Shown in pieces: positions 50,766 to 59,069 of a stretch of 64,000 nt of DNA. Below the pieces are notes generated by a model. The model did not search any database. It was not told where the DNA came from and was given only the letters and a program-made list of their open reading frames with translations. A program made the translations under genes and the position numbers. Positions within the stretch are counted from its first letter, which is position 1. Each line of letters opens with the position of its first letter. The DNA is from SHZI01 sp040080965 (GTDB lineage: Bacteria > Pseudomonadota > Gammaproteobacteria > Steroidobacterales > GCA-2729495). The stretch covers positions 124,001-188,000 of the forward strand of contig JBEBHH010000001.1 in NCBI GenBank assembly GCA_040080965.1, written 5' to 3'.

Positions 50766-52226
50766 ATGGCCCGACCACAGGTCCCGCATTTGCTCCCCTT
50801 GACGTCCAGCATAGCCGCCGAACTGCGCTCGATTGTAGGGGGCAACGGCTATCTGGACGAATCCGCCGACCTGTCGGGCTACCTGACCGAGTGGCGGGGT
50901 CTCTACAAGGGCTCCACGCCCTGCGTTCTCCTGCCAGCCACGACCAGCCAGGTAGCGGCCATACTGCGCGTCTGCTCCGCGCACCGGATAGGCGTCGTCC
51001 CGCAGGGGGGCAACACGGGCCTGGTCGGCGGAGCCATCCCGCATTCAAGTCCCGACCGGCCCCAGGTACTTCTTTCGGCCCGGAGACTCAAGGCCATACG
51101 CAACGTCGACCCGGGGAATTTCACCATCACTGCCGAAGCTGGCTGCGTGCTGGCCGACGTCCAGTCGGCCGCCGCCGCGGCCGGACGACTGTTTCCACTC
51201 AGCCTGGCGGCGGAGGGCAGCTGTCAGCTCGGTGGCAACATCTCGACGAACGCCGGCGGCACGGCCGTACTTCGTTTCGGCACGATGCGCGACCTCGTCC
51301 TGGGACTCGAGGTTGTCCTCGCCGATGGCAGGGTGCTGGACGTGCTACGTGGCCTCCGCAAGGACAACACCGGTTACGATCTCAAGCAGCTGTTCATCGG
51401 TGCCGAGGGCACGCTGGGTTTCATCACCGCAGCCACCTGCAAGCTGTTCCCGCAGGCGAGGCGAGTCGTGACGGCGTGGCTTGGCACGCCGTCACCGGAT
51501 GCCGCGATCCAGGTCTATGCCGCCGCCCGTGCCCAGCTTGGCGACGACCTGACGGCCTTCGAGTTCGCGAATCAGCTGACGCTCGACTTGGTCCTCAGGC
51601 ACATTCCGGGAACCCGGTCCCCGCTCGCCGGCGGCAGCCCGTGGCACCTGCTCATGGAGATCAGCACGCCCCGGGATGACCCGGCGCTGGAAGTTCAGGT
51701 CCAGGAGTTCCTGGGCCGGATGCAGGATTCCGCATTGGTCAGCGATGGAGTCATTGCATCCAGCGGCGCCCAGCGCGAGGCCCTCTGGCGTCTCCGGCAC
51801 AGCATGTCGGAAGCCCAGAAGAAGGAGGGCGCCAGCATCAAGCACGACGTATCCGTGCCCGTGGCCAGCATGGGCCGCTTCCTCGACATTGCGACTTCCG
51901 CCGTGGGGCTGCTGGTTCCCGGGGTGCAGGTCGTCGCCTTCGGGCACCTGGGCGACGGCAATGCCCATTTCAACCTGACACAGCCGGCCGGTGCCGATGG
52001 CGCGGCGTTTCTGGCCCGCTGGGACGAGATCACCCGTCGGGTTCACGACGTCACGGTAGGCCTGGGAGGAAGCTTCAGCGCCGAGCATGGCATCGGCGCG
52101 CTGAAGGTTGCCGAGCTGGCGCACTGGCGGGGCGGGGTGCCCCTCGAACTCATGCGGGCCATCAAAGGTGCCCTGGACCCCCTCGGCATCATGAATCCGG
52201 GCAAGCTGTTTACCGCCGATTCCTGA
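50766..52226 (+). CDS. FAD-linked D-2-hydroxyacid dehydrogenase (D-2-hydroxyglutarate type)
   Basis: 486 residues of the FAD_binding_4 / FAD-oxidase_C family. The PP-loop FAD region includes GVVPQGGNTGLVGGAIP, GGNISTNAGG and YDLKQLFIGAEGTLGFITAAT; the C-terminal catalytic core includes FGHLGDGNAHFN and EHGIGALKVAEL. Such enzymes oxidise D-2-hydroxyglutarate or D-lactate and pass electrons to an electron-transfer flavoprotein. In Pseudomonas the enzyme removes the D-2-hydroxyglutarate that SerA makes, and a SerA is at 23621. Divergent from the cyclase-like gene with a 76-base gap. Confidence 0.88.
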   Translation: MARPQVPHLLPLTSSIAAELRSIVGGNGYLDESADLSGYLTEWRGLYKGSTPCVLLPATTSQVAAILRVCSAHRIGVVPQGGNTGLVGGAIPHSSPDRPQVLLSARRLKAIRNVDPGNFTITAEAGCVLADVQSAAAAAGRLFPLSLAAEGSCQLGGNISTNAGGTAVLRFGTMRDLVLGLEVVLADGRVLDVLRGLRKDNTGYDLKQLFIGAEGTLGFITAATCKLFPQARRVVTAWLGTPSPDAAIQVYAAARAQLGDDLTAFEFANQLTLDLVLRHIPGTRSPLAGGSPWHLLMEISTPRDDPALEVQVQEFLGRMQDSALVSDGVIASSGAQREALWRLRHSMSEAQKKEGASIKHDVSVPVASMGRFLDIATSAVGLLVPGVQVVAFGHLGDGNAHFNLTQPAGADGAAFLARWDEITRRVHDVTVGLGGSFSAEHGIGALKVAELAHWRGGVPLELMRAIKGALDPLGIMNPGKLFTADS

Positions 52227-52257
52227 GGCCCGGGCCGGCGCTCCCGGTGCTAAACTT

Positions 52258-52275
52258 GCGGCCCGTTCGGGCCGC
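52258..52275 (+). other. GC-rich hairpin upstream of ilvD
   Basis: GCGGCCC and GGGCCGC pair around a GTTC loop just before the ilvD start, with no T-run behind it. It may end the upstream transcript weakly or influence ilvD translation. Confidence 0.4.
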
Positions 52276-52307
52276 ACGGCGCGGCGTCTCCAGGCATTGT
52301 GAGTTAC

Positions 52308-54011
52308 ATGAGCACCCCCAAGAAGGGCACCGGTGAACCCTCCGGTAGCGGCGAGCGACGTTTTTCCAGCGTGGTGGTCGACGGCGTGTCGCAGGCACCC
52401 AGCCGTGCCATGCTCCGCGCCGTCGGTTTCACCGACGCGGACTTCCGCAAGAGCCAGATCGGGGTGGCGTCGACGTGGAGCATGGTGACCCCGTGCAACA
52501 TGCACATCGACGGCCTGGCCAGGGCGGCAGCGGCGGGCGCCGACGGGGCCGGCGGCAAGGCCGTCCAGTTCAATACGATCACCGTCTCCGACGGCATCTC
52601 GATGGGCACGCCGGGCATGCGCTATTCGCTCGTGTCGCGGGAAGTCATTGCTGATTCGATTGAAACCGTGGTGGCGGCGGAAGGCTTCGACGGCTTCGTT
52701 GCCATTGGCGGCTGCGACAAGAACATGCCCGGTTGCGTCATGGCGATGGCGAGACTCAACCGGCCCTCCGTATTCGTCTACGGCGGAACGATCCAGCCCG
52801 GCGCCGAGCGGCGCGACATCGTGTCCGTCTTCGAGGCGGTTGGCGCCGTCGCCAGTGGCAGGATGACGGAGGTCCAGTTGCTCGAAGTCGAGCGGACGGC
52901 CATTCCAGGTCCTGGGTCCTGCGGCGGCATGTACACCGCGAATACGATGGCCTCGGCAATCGAAGCCCTCGGGCTCAGCCTGCCGAACAGCTCAGGCCAG
53001 GAGGCAATTTCGCAGCAGAAGCGGGAGGATGCGCTCCGTGCCGGGTCCGCAGTGGTAGACCTCGTCAAGCGCGGCATCAAGCCGTCGGACATCCTCTCGC
53101 GGGAAGCTTTCGAAAATGCCATCACGGTGGTCATCGCGCTGGGCGGTTCCACCAACGCGGTTCTGCACCTGATCGCGATGGCCCACGAGGCAGGCATTAC
53201 CCTGACACTGGAAGACTTCACCCGCGTAGGCAAGCGCGTGCCGGTCCTGGCCGACCTCCGCCCCAGCGGCAAGTACTCGATGTCTGAACTGGTGGCAATC
53301 GGGGGCGTCCAGCCACTGATCAAGCTCCTGCTGGACGGAGGGTTGCTGCACGGGCAGTGCCTCACCGTCAGCGGCCGCACGCTGGCGGAGAATGCGGCAC
53401 CGGTACGGCCGTACCCTCCCGGACAGAGCATCGTTCGCAACCTTGATAATCCATTGAAGAAGGACAGCCATCTTGTTGTTCTTTATGGGAACATTGCTCC
53501 GGATGGAGCGGTTGCCAAGATCAGTGGCAAGGAAGGGCTGCGCTTCCAGGGGCGGGCCCGCGTGTTTGGCTCCGAAGAACTGGCACTGGCCGCGATCCTC
53601 GATGGCACTGTAATTGCGGGTGACGTCGTCGTCATTCGGTACGAGGGTCCGAAGGGCGGACCGGGCATGCGCGAGATGCTGAGTCCCACTGGCGCCATCA
53701 TGGGCAAGGGCCTCGGTGACAAGGTAGCCCTGATCACCGACGGGCGTTTCTCAGGGGGCAGCCATGGGTTCGTCGTCGGCCACGTTTCGCCGGAGGCGGC
53801 CGTGGGCGGCCCCATAGCCCTGCTGGAGGATGGTGACCGGATCACCATCGATGCCGAGCACCGCACGATCGAAGTCGACCTGCCATCGGCGACGCTGGAA
53901 CACCGCCGCGCCCAGTGGAGTCCCGCACCCGGGACGCCGCCACCGGGCGTCCTCAGCAAGTACGCCCAGCTGGTCAGTTCCGCGTCGCTCGGCGCGGTCA
54001 CGACCCGGTAA
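52308..54011 (+). CDS. ilvD: Dihydroxy-acid dehydratase
   Basis: Fe-S dehydratase of valine, leucine and isoleucine synthesis. 567 residues from ATG at 52308 (a GTG nine bases earlier is possible). Cluster and active-site segments are TPCNMHIDGLA, GGCDKNMPGCVMAMAR, and GPGSCGGMYTANTMAS; the C-terminal part has ITDGRFSGGSHGFVVGHVSPEA. It is followed 13 bases later by the AK-LysA fusion. Confidence 0.96.
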   Translation: MSTPKKGTGEPSGSGERRFSSVVVDGVSQAPSRAMLRAVGFTDADFRKSQIGVASTWSMVTPCNMHIDGLARAAAAGADGAGGKAVQFNTITVSDGISMGTPGMRYSLVSREVIADSIETVVAAEGFDGFVAIGGCDKNMPGCVMAMARLNRPSVFVYGGTIQPGAERRDIVSVFEAVGAVASGRMTEVQLLEVERTAIPGPGSCGGMYTANTMASAIEALGLSLPNSSGQEAISQQKREDALRAGSAVVDLVKRGIKPSDILSREAFENAITVVIALGGSTNAVLHLIAMAHEAGITLTLEDFTRVGKRVPVLADLRPSGKYSMSELVAIGGVQPLIKLLLDGGLLHGQCLTVSGRTLAENAAPVRPYPPGQSIVRNLDNPLKKDSHLVVLYGNIAPDGAVAKISGKEGLRFQGRARVFGSEELALAAILDGTVIAGDVVVIRYEGPKGGPGMREMLSPTGAIMGKGLGDKVALITDGRFSGGSHGFVVGHVSPEAAVGGPIALLEDGDRITIDAEHRTIEVDLPSATLEHRRAQWSPAPGTPPPGVLSKYAQLVSSASLGAVTTR

Positions 54012-54024
54012 AAGAACCCAGAGC

Positions 54025-56640
54025 ATGACAACCAAGCGCACTGGCGGACCGCGTCCGCCTCACCCGGGTTCGGCCTGGGTAGTCCTGAAGTTCGGCGGCA
54101 CCAGTGTGTCGACCGCCGAGCGCTGGCAGACGATTCTTGGCCTGGTCAGGCAGAGGCAGGCGGAAGGCTTCCGGCCCATCGTCGTGCATTCGGCACTCGC
54201 CACCGTCTCCAATCGGCTCGATGATCTCCTGCGCAGTTCGCGGGACAAGGAAGCCCGGCCGTCCATTGAAGACCTGAAGTCACTGCATTACACCCTGGCG
54301 ACAGCACTCGGCATCGACGGCGCCCGGGAACTGGCTGAGTACTTCAACGAACTGGAGCAACTCCTTGCTGGCGTCCACCTGATCGGGGAAGTCAGCCCGC
54401 GGATCCAGGCCCGGGTCATGGCCATGGGTGAACTGCTGGCGACCAGGCTCGGCGCTGCGTACCTGAGGAAGCAGGGGCTTGCGGTGACCTGGCTTGACGC
54501 CCGCACACTCCTGCGGACCGTGCCTGTCACAGGCGCCAACGAGCGCGGTGCCTACCTCGCCGCCAGCTGCGAGTTCGACCCCGATCCGCTGCTGCTGGAG
54601 CGCCTCGCGGCGCTGGATGGGGTGGCCCTTACCCAGGGCTTCATTGCCAGCAATGCCAGGGGTGAATGCGTCCTGCTGGGCAGGGGCGGTTCCGACACTT
54701 CCGCGGCCTACTTCGCGGCCAAGCTCCAGGCGAGCGCCCTCGAGATCTGGACGGACGTGCCGGGCATGTTCAGTGCCAATCCAAAGGTCGTCCCCGGTGC
54801 CCGACTGCTGCGCACGCTCAGTTACGAGGAAGCGCAGGAGATCGCCTCCACCGGTGGCTCGGTCCTGCATCCGCGCAGCATCAGCCCCTGCCGTCGTCAT
54901 GGCATTCCCCTGAAGGTGCTGTGCACGAACCAGCCCGAGCTTCCTGGCACTCTCGTGACGACCAGGGCGGGCAGCGACGCTCCACGGGTCAAGGCAATTT
55001 CAGGCCGCAGCCGCATTACGCTCGTGTCGATGGAAACCCTTGGAATGTGGCACGAGGTCGGGTTCCTGGCCGACGCCTTCCGCTGCTTCTCGGACCTCGG
55101 CTTGTCAGTCGACCTGGTATCCACGTCCGAAAGCAACGTCACGGTCACCCTCGATCCGGGCGTCAATCCCATCGATGCGGGCAATCTCGCCGAACTTCAG
55201 GGCCGGCTCGAACGCCTGTGCAAGGTCACCATCATCGAGGGTGTGGAAATCGTCAGCCTCGTTGGACAGAAGATCCGGGCAGCACTCCATGAGATCGGCC
55301 CGGCCCTCGAAGCTTTCGAGGAGCACAAGATTCACCTGGTGAGCCAGTCGGCCACCGACCTGAATCTCTCATTTGTCGTTGAAGAGGGCCAGGCCGCCCG
55401 GCTCATCCAGAAGCTCCACGGGACGCTGGTCCAGCCGGGACCGGACGACGAGGTTTTTGGCGAGACCTGGGAGGAGCTCCAGGGCGGGGCGCGACAGGCA
55501 GTGGCGCACCATGAGCCCTGGTGGGTCCGGCGCCGGAACGAGCTGGCCGCCATCGCCCGCGAACGAGGTGCCGCCTACGTGTATGACCTGGCGACAGTGC
55601 GCGCAGCGGCCGGACGCCTGAAGGGCCTCCGGTCCGTGCACCGGGTCTTCTTCGCCATGAAGGCCAACAATTGCATCGATATCCTGCGGGCCCTCCACGA
55701 CGAGGGCCTGAACTTCGAGTGTGTGTCTCCCAGTGAGATCAGCCGGGTCCTGGAGCTGTTCCCCGGGATCGATCCCCAGCGGATTCTCTACACGCCCAAT
55801 TTCGCGCCCCGCGGCGACTATGAGTTCGGACTCCAGCGCGGCGTGTGGCTGACCCTCGACAACCTCCATCCGCTGAGGTACTGGGGCGACCTGTTCAAGG
55901 GCAGGCAGGTCTTCCTGCGAATCGATACCGGCCATGGCCGTGGACACCACCAGCATGTGAAGACGGCTGGCACGCACTCCAAGTTCGGCATTCCGCTCTT
56001 CGAGCTTGAGGAGGCCCGCGAGCTGCTGGCCGCCTGCGGCGCCACGGTCATTGGCCTGCATGCGCACGTTGGCAGCGGAATCCTGACTCCGGAGAACTGG
56101 CAGGAGGTGGGCAGGGAACTCGTCGCCGTCGCCGAGGACTTTCCTGACCTGCGTTACCTGGATCTCGGCGGGGGCCTCGGCGTGCCGGAAAAGGCCGGCC
56201 AGCCGCCGCTCGACATGGCCGCCGTGGACCTGGGCATTGGGGAAATACGCGCGGCAAGGCCCGGCCTCGAAGTCTGGCTGGAGCCCGGCCGCTACCTGGT
56301 TGCCGAGGCCGGAGTCCTGGTGGCCACGGTCACCCAGACCAAGGGCAAGGGCCAGGTGCAGTACGTCGGCATGAGCACGGGGATGAACAGCCTGATTCGT
56401 CCCGCCCTCTATGGCGCTTACCATGAGATCGCGAACCTCAGCCGGTGGGGCGAGGCAGCCACCCAGGTCGTCACTATCGTCGGCCCGATCTGCGAGACCG
56501 GGGACAGGCTCGGCTCCGACCGGTTGCTGCCACGCTGCTCCGAGGGAGACGTGCTGGCGATCGCGAATGCCGGCGCCTATGGGTTCGTAATGAGTTCCCG
56601 CTACAACATGCGGGAACCAGCGATGGAGATCGCCATCTGA
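54025..56640 (+). CDS. lysA: Bifunctional aspartokinase / diaminopimelate decarboxylase
   Basis: 871 residues. The N-terminal half (to about residue 480) is aspartokinase: VVLKFGGTSVS, GRGGSDTSAAYFAAKL, and two ACT-type domains (LVSMETLGMWHEVGFLADAF; IVSLVGQKIRAALHEIGPALEAF). The C-terminal half is PLP-dependent diaminopimelate decarboxylase: HRVFFAMKANNCIDILRAL, LHAHVGSGILTPENW, YLDLGGGLGVPE and CETGDRLGSDRLLP. The first and last steps of lysine synthesis are thus on one chain, a fusion known from xanthomonads. The ATG at 54025 lies 13 bases after ilvD; longer in-frame starts overlap ilvD and are rejected. Confidence 0.96.
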   Translation: MTTKRTGGPRPPHPGSAWVVLKFGGTSVSTAERWQTILGLVRQRQAEGFRPIVVHSALATVSNRLDDLLRSSRDKEARPSIEDLKSLHYTLATALGIDGARELAEYFNELEQLLAGVHLIGEVSPRIQARVMAMGELLATRLGAAYLRKQGLAVTWLDARTLLRTVPVTGANERGAYLAASCEFDPDPLLLERLAALDGVALTQGFIASNARGECVLLGRGGSDTSAAYFAAKLQASALEIWTDVPGMFSANPKVVPGARLLRTLSYEEAQEIASTGGSVLHPRSISPCRRHGIPLKVLCTNQPELPGTLVTTRAGSDAPRVKAISGRSRITLVSMETLGMWHEVGFLADAFRCFSDLGLSVDLVSTSESNVTVTLDPGVNPIDAGNLAELQGRLERLCKVTIIEGVEIVSLVGQKIRAALHEIGPALEAFEEHKIHLVSQSATDLNLSFVVEEGQAARLIQKLHGTLVQPGPDDEVFGETWEELQGGARQAVAHHEPWWVRRRNELAAIARERGAAYVYDLATVRAAAGRLKGLRSVHRVFFAMKANNCIDILRALHDEGLNFECVSPSEISRVLELFPGIDPQRILYTPNFAPRGDYEFGLQRGVWLTLDNLHPLRYWGDLFKGRQVFLRIDTGHGRGHHQHVKTAGTHSKFGIPLFELEEARELLAACGATVIGLHAHVGSGILTPENWQEVGRELVAVAEDFPDLRYLDLGGGLGVPEKAGQPPLDMAAVDLGIGEIRAARPGLEVWLEPGRYLVAEAGVLVATVTQTKGKGQVQYVGMSTGMNSLIRPALYGAYHEIANLSRWGEAATQVVTIVGPICETGDRLGSDRLLPRCSEGDVLAIANAGAYGFVMSSRYNMREPAMEIAI

Positions 56641-56662
56641 GGCGCGCGGGGTACGTTGCGCC

Positions 56663-56956
56663 CTAGGGCCGGTGCCGTCGTTCGAGTTCGCCCAGGACCT
56701 CGTCCAGGGTGACTTCCCTGGCCGCCAGCAGCACGAGCACGTGGTAAAGCAGGTCGGCGGTCTCGGACACGATCCGGGCCCGGTCATCCCCGACACCGGC
56801 CAGGGCCAGTTCCACGCCTTCCTCACCGACCTTCTGCGCCACTCTCTGGCGACCCGACGCCAGCAGTGATGCGGTGTAGCTGGTGTCCGGCGGCGCACTT
56901 CGCCGATCAGCGATGATCCGCTCAAGCTGATGAAGAAAGTCCGGTTCGTTCGTCAT
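56663..56956 (-). CDS. hisE: Phosphoribosyl-ATP pyrophosphatase HisE (stand-alone)
   Basis: Second step of histidine synthesis. 97 residues with the MazG-like signature KVGEEGVELALAGVGDDRARIVSETADLLYHVLVLLA. HisI, usually fused in front of it as HisIE in Gammaproteobacteria, is missing here and no hisI is in the window. It overlaps the hisF stop by 4 bases (ATGA) and ends the operon. Confidence 0.95.
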   Translation of the reverse strand: MTNEPDFLHQLERIIADRRSAPPDTSYTASLLASGRQRVAQKVGEEGVELALAGVGDDRARIVSETADLLYHVLVLLAAREVTLDEVLGELERRHRP

Positions 56957-57720
56957 GGACGCACCTCGATGCCCGCCTGCCGAAGAAACGTCTTCAGCGG
57001 CCCGATATGAATGAGCCCCCGGTGGAAGACGCTCGCGGCAAGCGCGCCATCCACGCCGGCCGCGGAGAATACCCGCAAGAAGTGGTCCATCGTGCCAGCA
57101 CCGCCCGAGGCTACCAGCGGCACGGCGGACAGAGCCCGAATCTCCTGCAACTGTGCGATGTCATAGCCCTGCCGGACGCCGTCCTGGTTCATGCAGTTCA
57201 GTACGATCTCGCCCGCGCCACGCTCCTGGACTTCCCGTACCCAGGTGGATGTCGAGAGTCCGGAGAATGCCGTCTTGGACGGATCACCGGTGTTGCGGTA
57301 CACCCGGAATGCTCCATTTTCCTCACGGCTGTCGATGCCAACTACCACGCACTGCGAGCCGAATCGCCGGGCCAGATCCGTGATGAGTCCCGGGTTGGCG
57401 AGGGCAGGGCTGTTGATGGAGATCTTGTCCGCCCCGTTCCGGAGAACTTGCTCCGCATCCGCCACGCTGCGTATGCCGCCGGCGACGCAGAAGGGAATGT
57501 CCAGTACCGCGGCAACCCGGGTTATCCAGCCACGGTCCACCGAACGGCCCTCGGGACTGGCGGTGATGTCGTAGAAGACAAGCTCGTCCGCCCCTTCGTC
57601 GCGGTAGCGGCGTGCGAGGTCGATGATGCCGCCGACGACCTCGTGATCACGGAACTGGACGCCCTTGACCACCTGGCCATCCCGCACATCGAGGCAGGGA
57701 ATTATGCGGCGCGCGAGAAT
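56953..57720 (-). CDS. hisF: Imidazole glycerol phosphate synthase cyclase subunit HisF (ATT start codon)
   Basis: Forms imidazole glycerol phosphate with HisH. The frame begins ATT at 57720, encoding (I)LARRIIPCLDVRDGQVVKG, which aligns with the E. coli start MLAKRIIPCLD. The ribosome site GAGGAG lies eight bases upstream. The first conventional start (GTG 57687) would remove catalytic Asp11, and no ATG, GTG or TTG is found in the adjacent upstream in-frame codons. Asp130-region sequence INSPALANPGLI and ASGGAGTMDHFL are also present. The first 19 bases overlap the hisA end. Confidence 0.93.
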   Translation of the reverse strand: MLARRIIPCLDVRDGQVVKGVQFRDHEVVGGIIDLARRYRDEGADELVFYDITASPEGRSVDRGWITRVAAVLDIPFCVAGGIRSVADAEQVLRNGADKISINSPALANPGLITDLARRFGSQCVVVGIDSREENGAFRVYRNTGDPSKTAFSGLSTSTWVREVQERGAGEIVLNCMNQDGVRQGYDIAQLQEIRALSAVPLVASGGAGTMDHFLRVFSAAGVDGALAASVFHRGLIHIGPLKTFLRQAGIEVRP

Positions 57721-58442
57721 GACTCGATCTCCTCGAGGGTGAGCCGGCCATCCAGCAGCGCCTTTCCCGTGACCACCGAGGCGGCTCCAGTCGCCGCCAG
57801 TTGCCGCAGGTCCTCAAGCGACCCCACGCCACCGGAGGCGATGACGTCCGCCTGGGGAAAGCGCCTGGCGCATTCGCGGTAGAGCGCCAGGTTCGGTCCG
57901 GCGAGCGTCCCGTCCTGGGCAATGTCAGTGCAGAGGAAATGCCGGGCTCCCCGGGTGCAGAACCGGTCGAACAGGTCCCAGAGGCTGCTGCCGCTGTCCT
58001 GGACCCAGCCCCGCGTCAGTACCTGCGGGTCCGAGCGCGGTGGAACGCGGACGTCGAAGGCCAGCACCAGGTGGTCCGTCCCCAGCCGGTCGAGCCATTC
58101 CAGTGCGACATCGGGCTGTTCGGCAGCCACGGACCCCACGACGACCCGGTCGGCGCCGGCGGCCCGCAATGCCAGTGCACGGTCCAGGTCGCGCACCCCG
58201 CCGCCTGCCTGGACCGCCACGCCAGCCTGGCTCGCCATCGCGCTGATGAGGTCCATGTTCCGGGGACTGCCGGTCTTCGCACCATCCAGGTCGACGACGT
58301 GCAACCGCCGGAGGCCTGCTTCCCCGTAGCGGCGAGCCAGGTCCAACGGGTCGGCGCTGTACACGGTGACACGGGCAAAGTCGCCCTGGTAAAGCCGGAC
58401 GCAGCGTTGGTCGAGAAGGTCGATGGCGGGGATGACTTCCAT
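57702..58442 (-). CDS. hisA: HisA, phosphoribosylformimino-AICAR phosphate isomerase
   Basis: A 246-residue (beta/alpha)8 barrel. MEVIPAIDLLDQRCVRLYQGDF includes catalytic Asp8; HVVDLDGAKTG, VQAGGGVRDLDRAL and VIASGGVGSLEDLRQL mark the phosphate sites. It lies between hisH (4-base gap) and hisF (19-base overlap). Confidence 0.97.
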   Translation of the reverse strand: MEVIPAIDLLDQRCVRLYQGDFARVTVYSADPLDLARRYGEAGLRRLHVVDLDGAKTGSPRNMDLISAMASQAGVAVQAGGGVRDLDRALALRAAGADRVVVGSVAAEQPDVALEWLDRLGTDHLVLAFDVRVPPRSDPQVLTRGWVQDSGSSLWDLFDRFCTRGARHFLCTDIAQDGTLAGPNLALYRECARRFPQADVIASGGVGSLEDLRQLAATGAASVVTGKALLDGRLTLEEIESFSRAA

Positions 58443-58445
58443 GTC

Positions 58446-59069
58446 TCAGTATCTCGTCAGGAAGTTCGCGAGGACCTGGGCGCCAAGCGGTCCGGAGCGC
58501 TCCGGGTGAAACTGGGTCGCGAGGAAATTGCCGGCCTCGACGACCGCCGAGAACGGCCATCCGTAGTCAGTCTGGCCGACCGTCGCTGCACCCAGTTCCG
58601 CCGCGTAGCCGTGCACGAAATAGAAGTAGCTGCCGTCGGCCACTCCGGCGAGTAGCGGGCTGGGCCGCTTTGACACGACCTGGTTCCAGCCCATGTGGGG
58701 AACGGGACGGCCGGGAGCGGCGGCGAAGCCCCGGACGGCACCCTTCAGAATGCCGAGGCACTCGGTGTCGTCCTCTTCGGACCGGTCGAACAGCAGCTGC
58801 AGCCCCAGGCAGATTCCCAGTACCGGCTGGGTAAGTCGGGGAATCACCGTGTCCAGACCTTTCAGCCGCAGGCGCTCCATCGCCGCCCGGGCCGCCCCCA
58901 CGCCAGGCAGGATCACGTGGGACGCAGACCGGATCGCAGCGGGATCGGCGGTGAGCTCGCCGGCCGCGCCAAGCCGTTCGAGGGCAAAGCGGAGGGAGGC
59001 GATGTTGGCGCCGCCACCATCAACAATCGCCACGCGTCTCGCGGCCAGGTCCCCGGCGGTCGGGTTCAC
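58446..59069 (-). CDS. hisH: Imidazole glycerol phosphate synthase glutamine amidotransferase subunit HisH
   Basis: 207 residues from GTG at 59069, which overlaps the hisB stop (GTGA). The class I glutaminase nucleophile is Cys87 (GICLGLQLLF), with FYFVHGYAA and TQFHPERSG supplying the His/Glu. It gives ammonia to HisF. Confidence 0.96.
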   Translation of the reverse strand: MNPTAGDLAARRVAIVDGGGANIASLRFALERLGAAGELTADPAAIRSASHVILPGVGAARAAMERLRLKGLDTVIPRLTQPVLGICLGLQLLFDRSEEDDTECLGILKGAVRGFAAAPGRPVPHMGWNQVVSKRPSPLLAGVADGSYFYFVHGYAAELGAATVGQTDYGWPFSAVVEAGNFLATQFHPERSGPLGAQVLANFLTRY

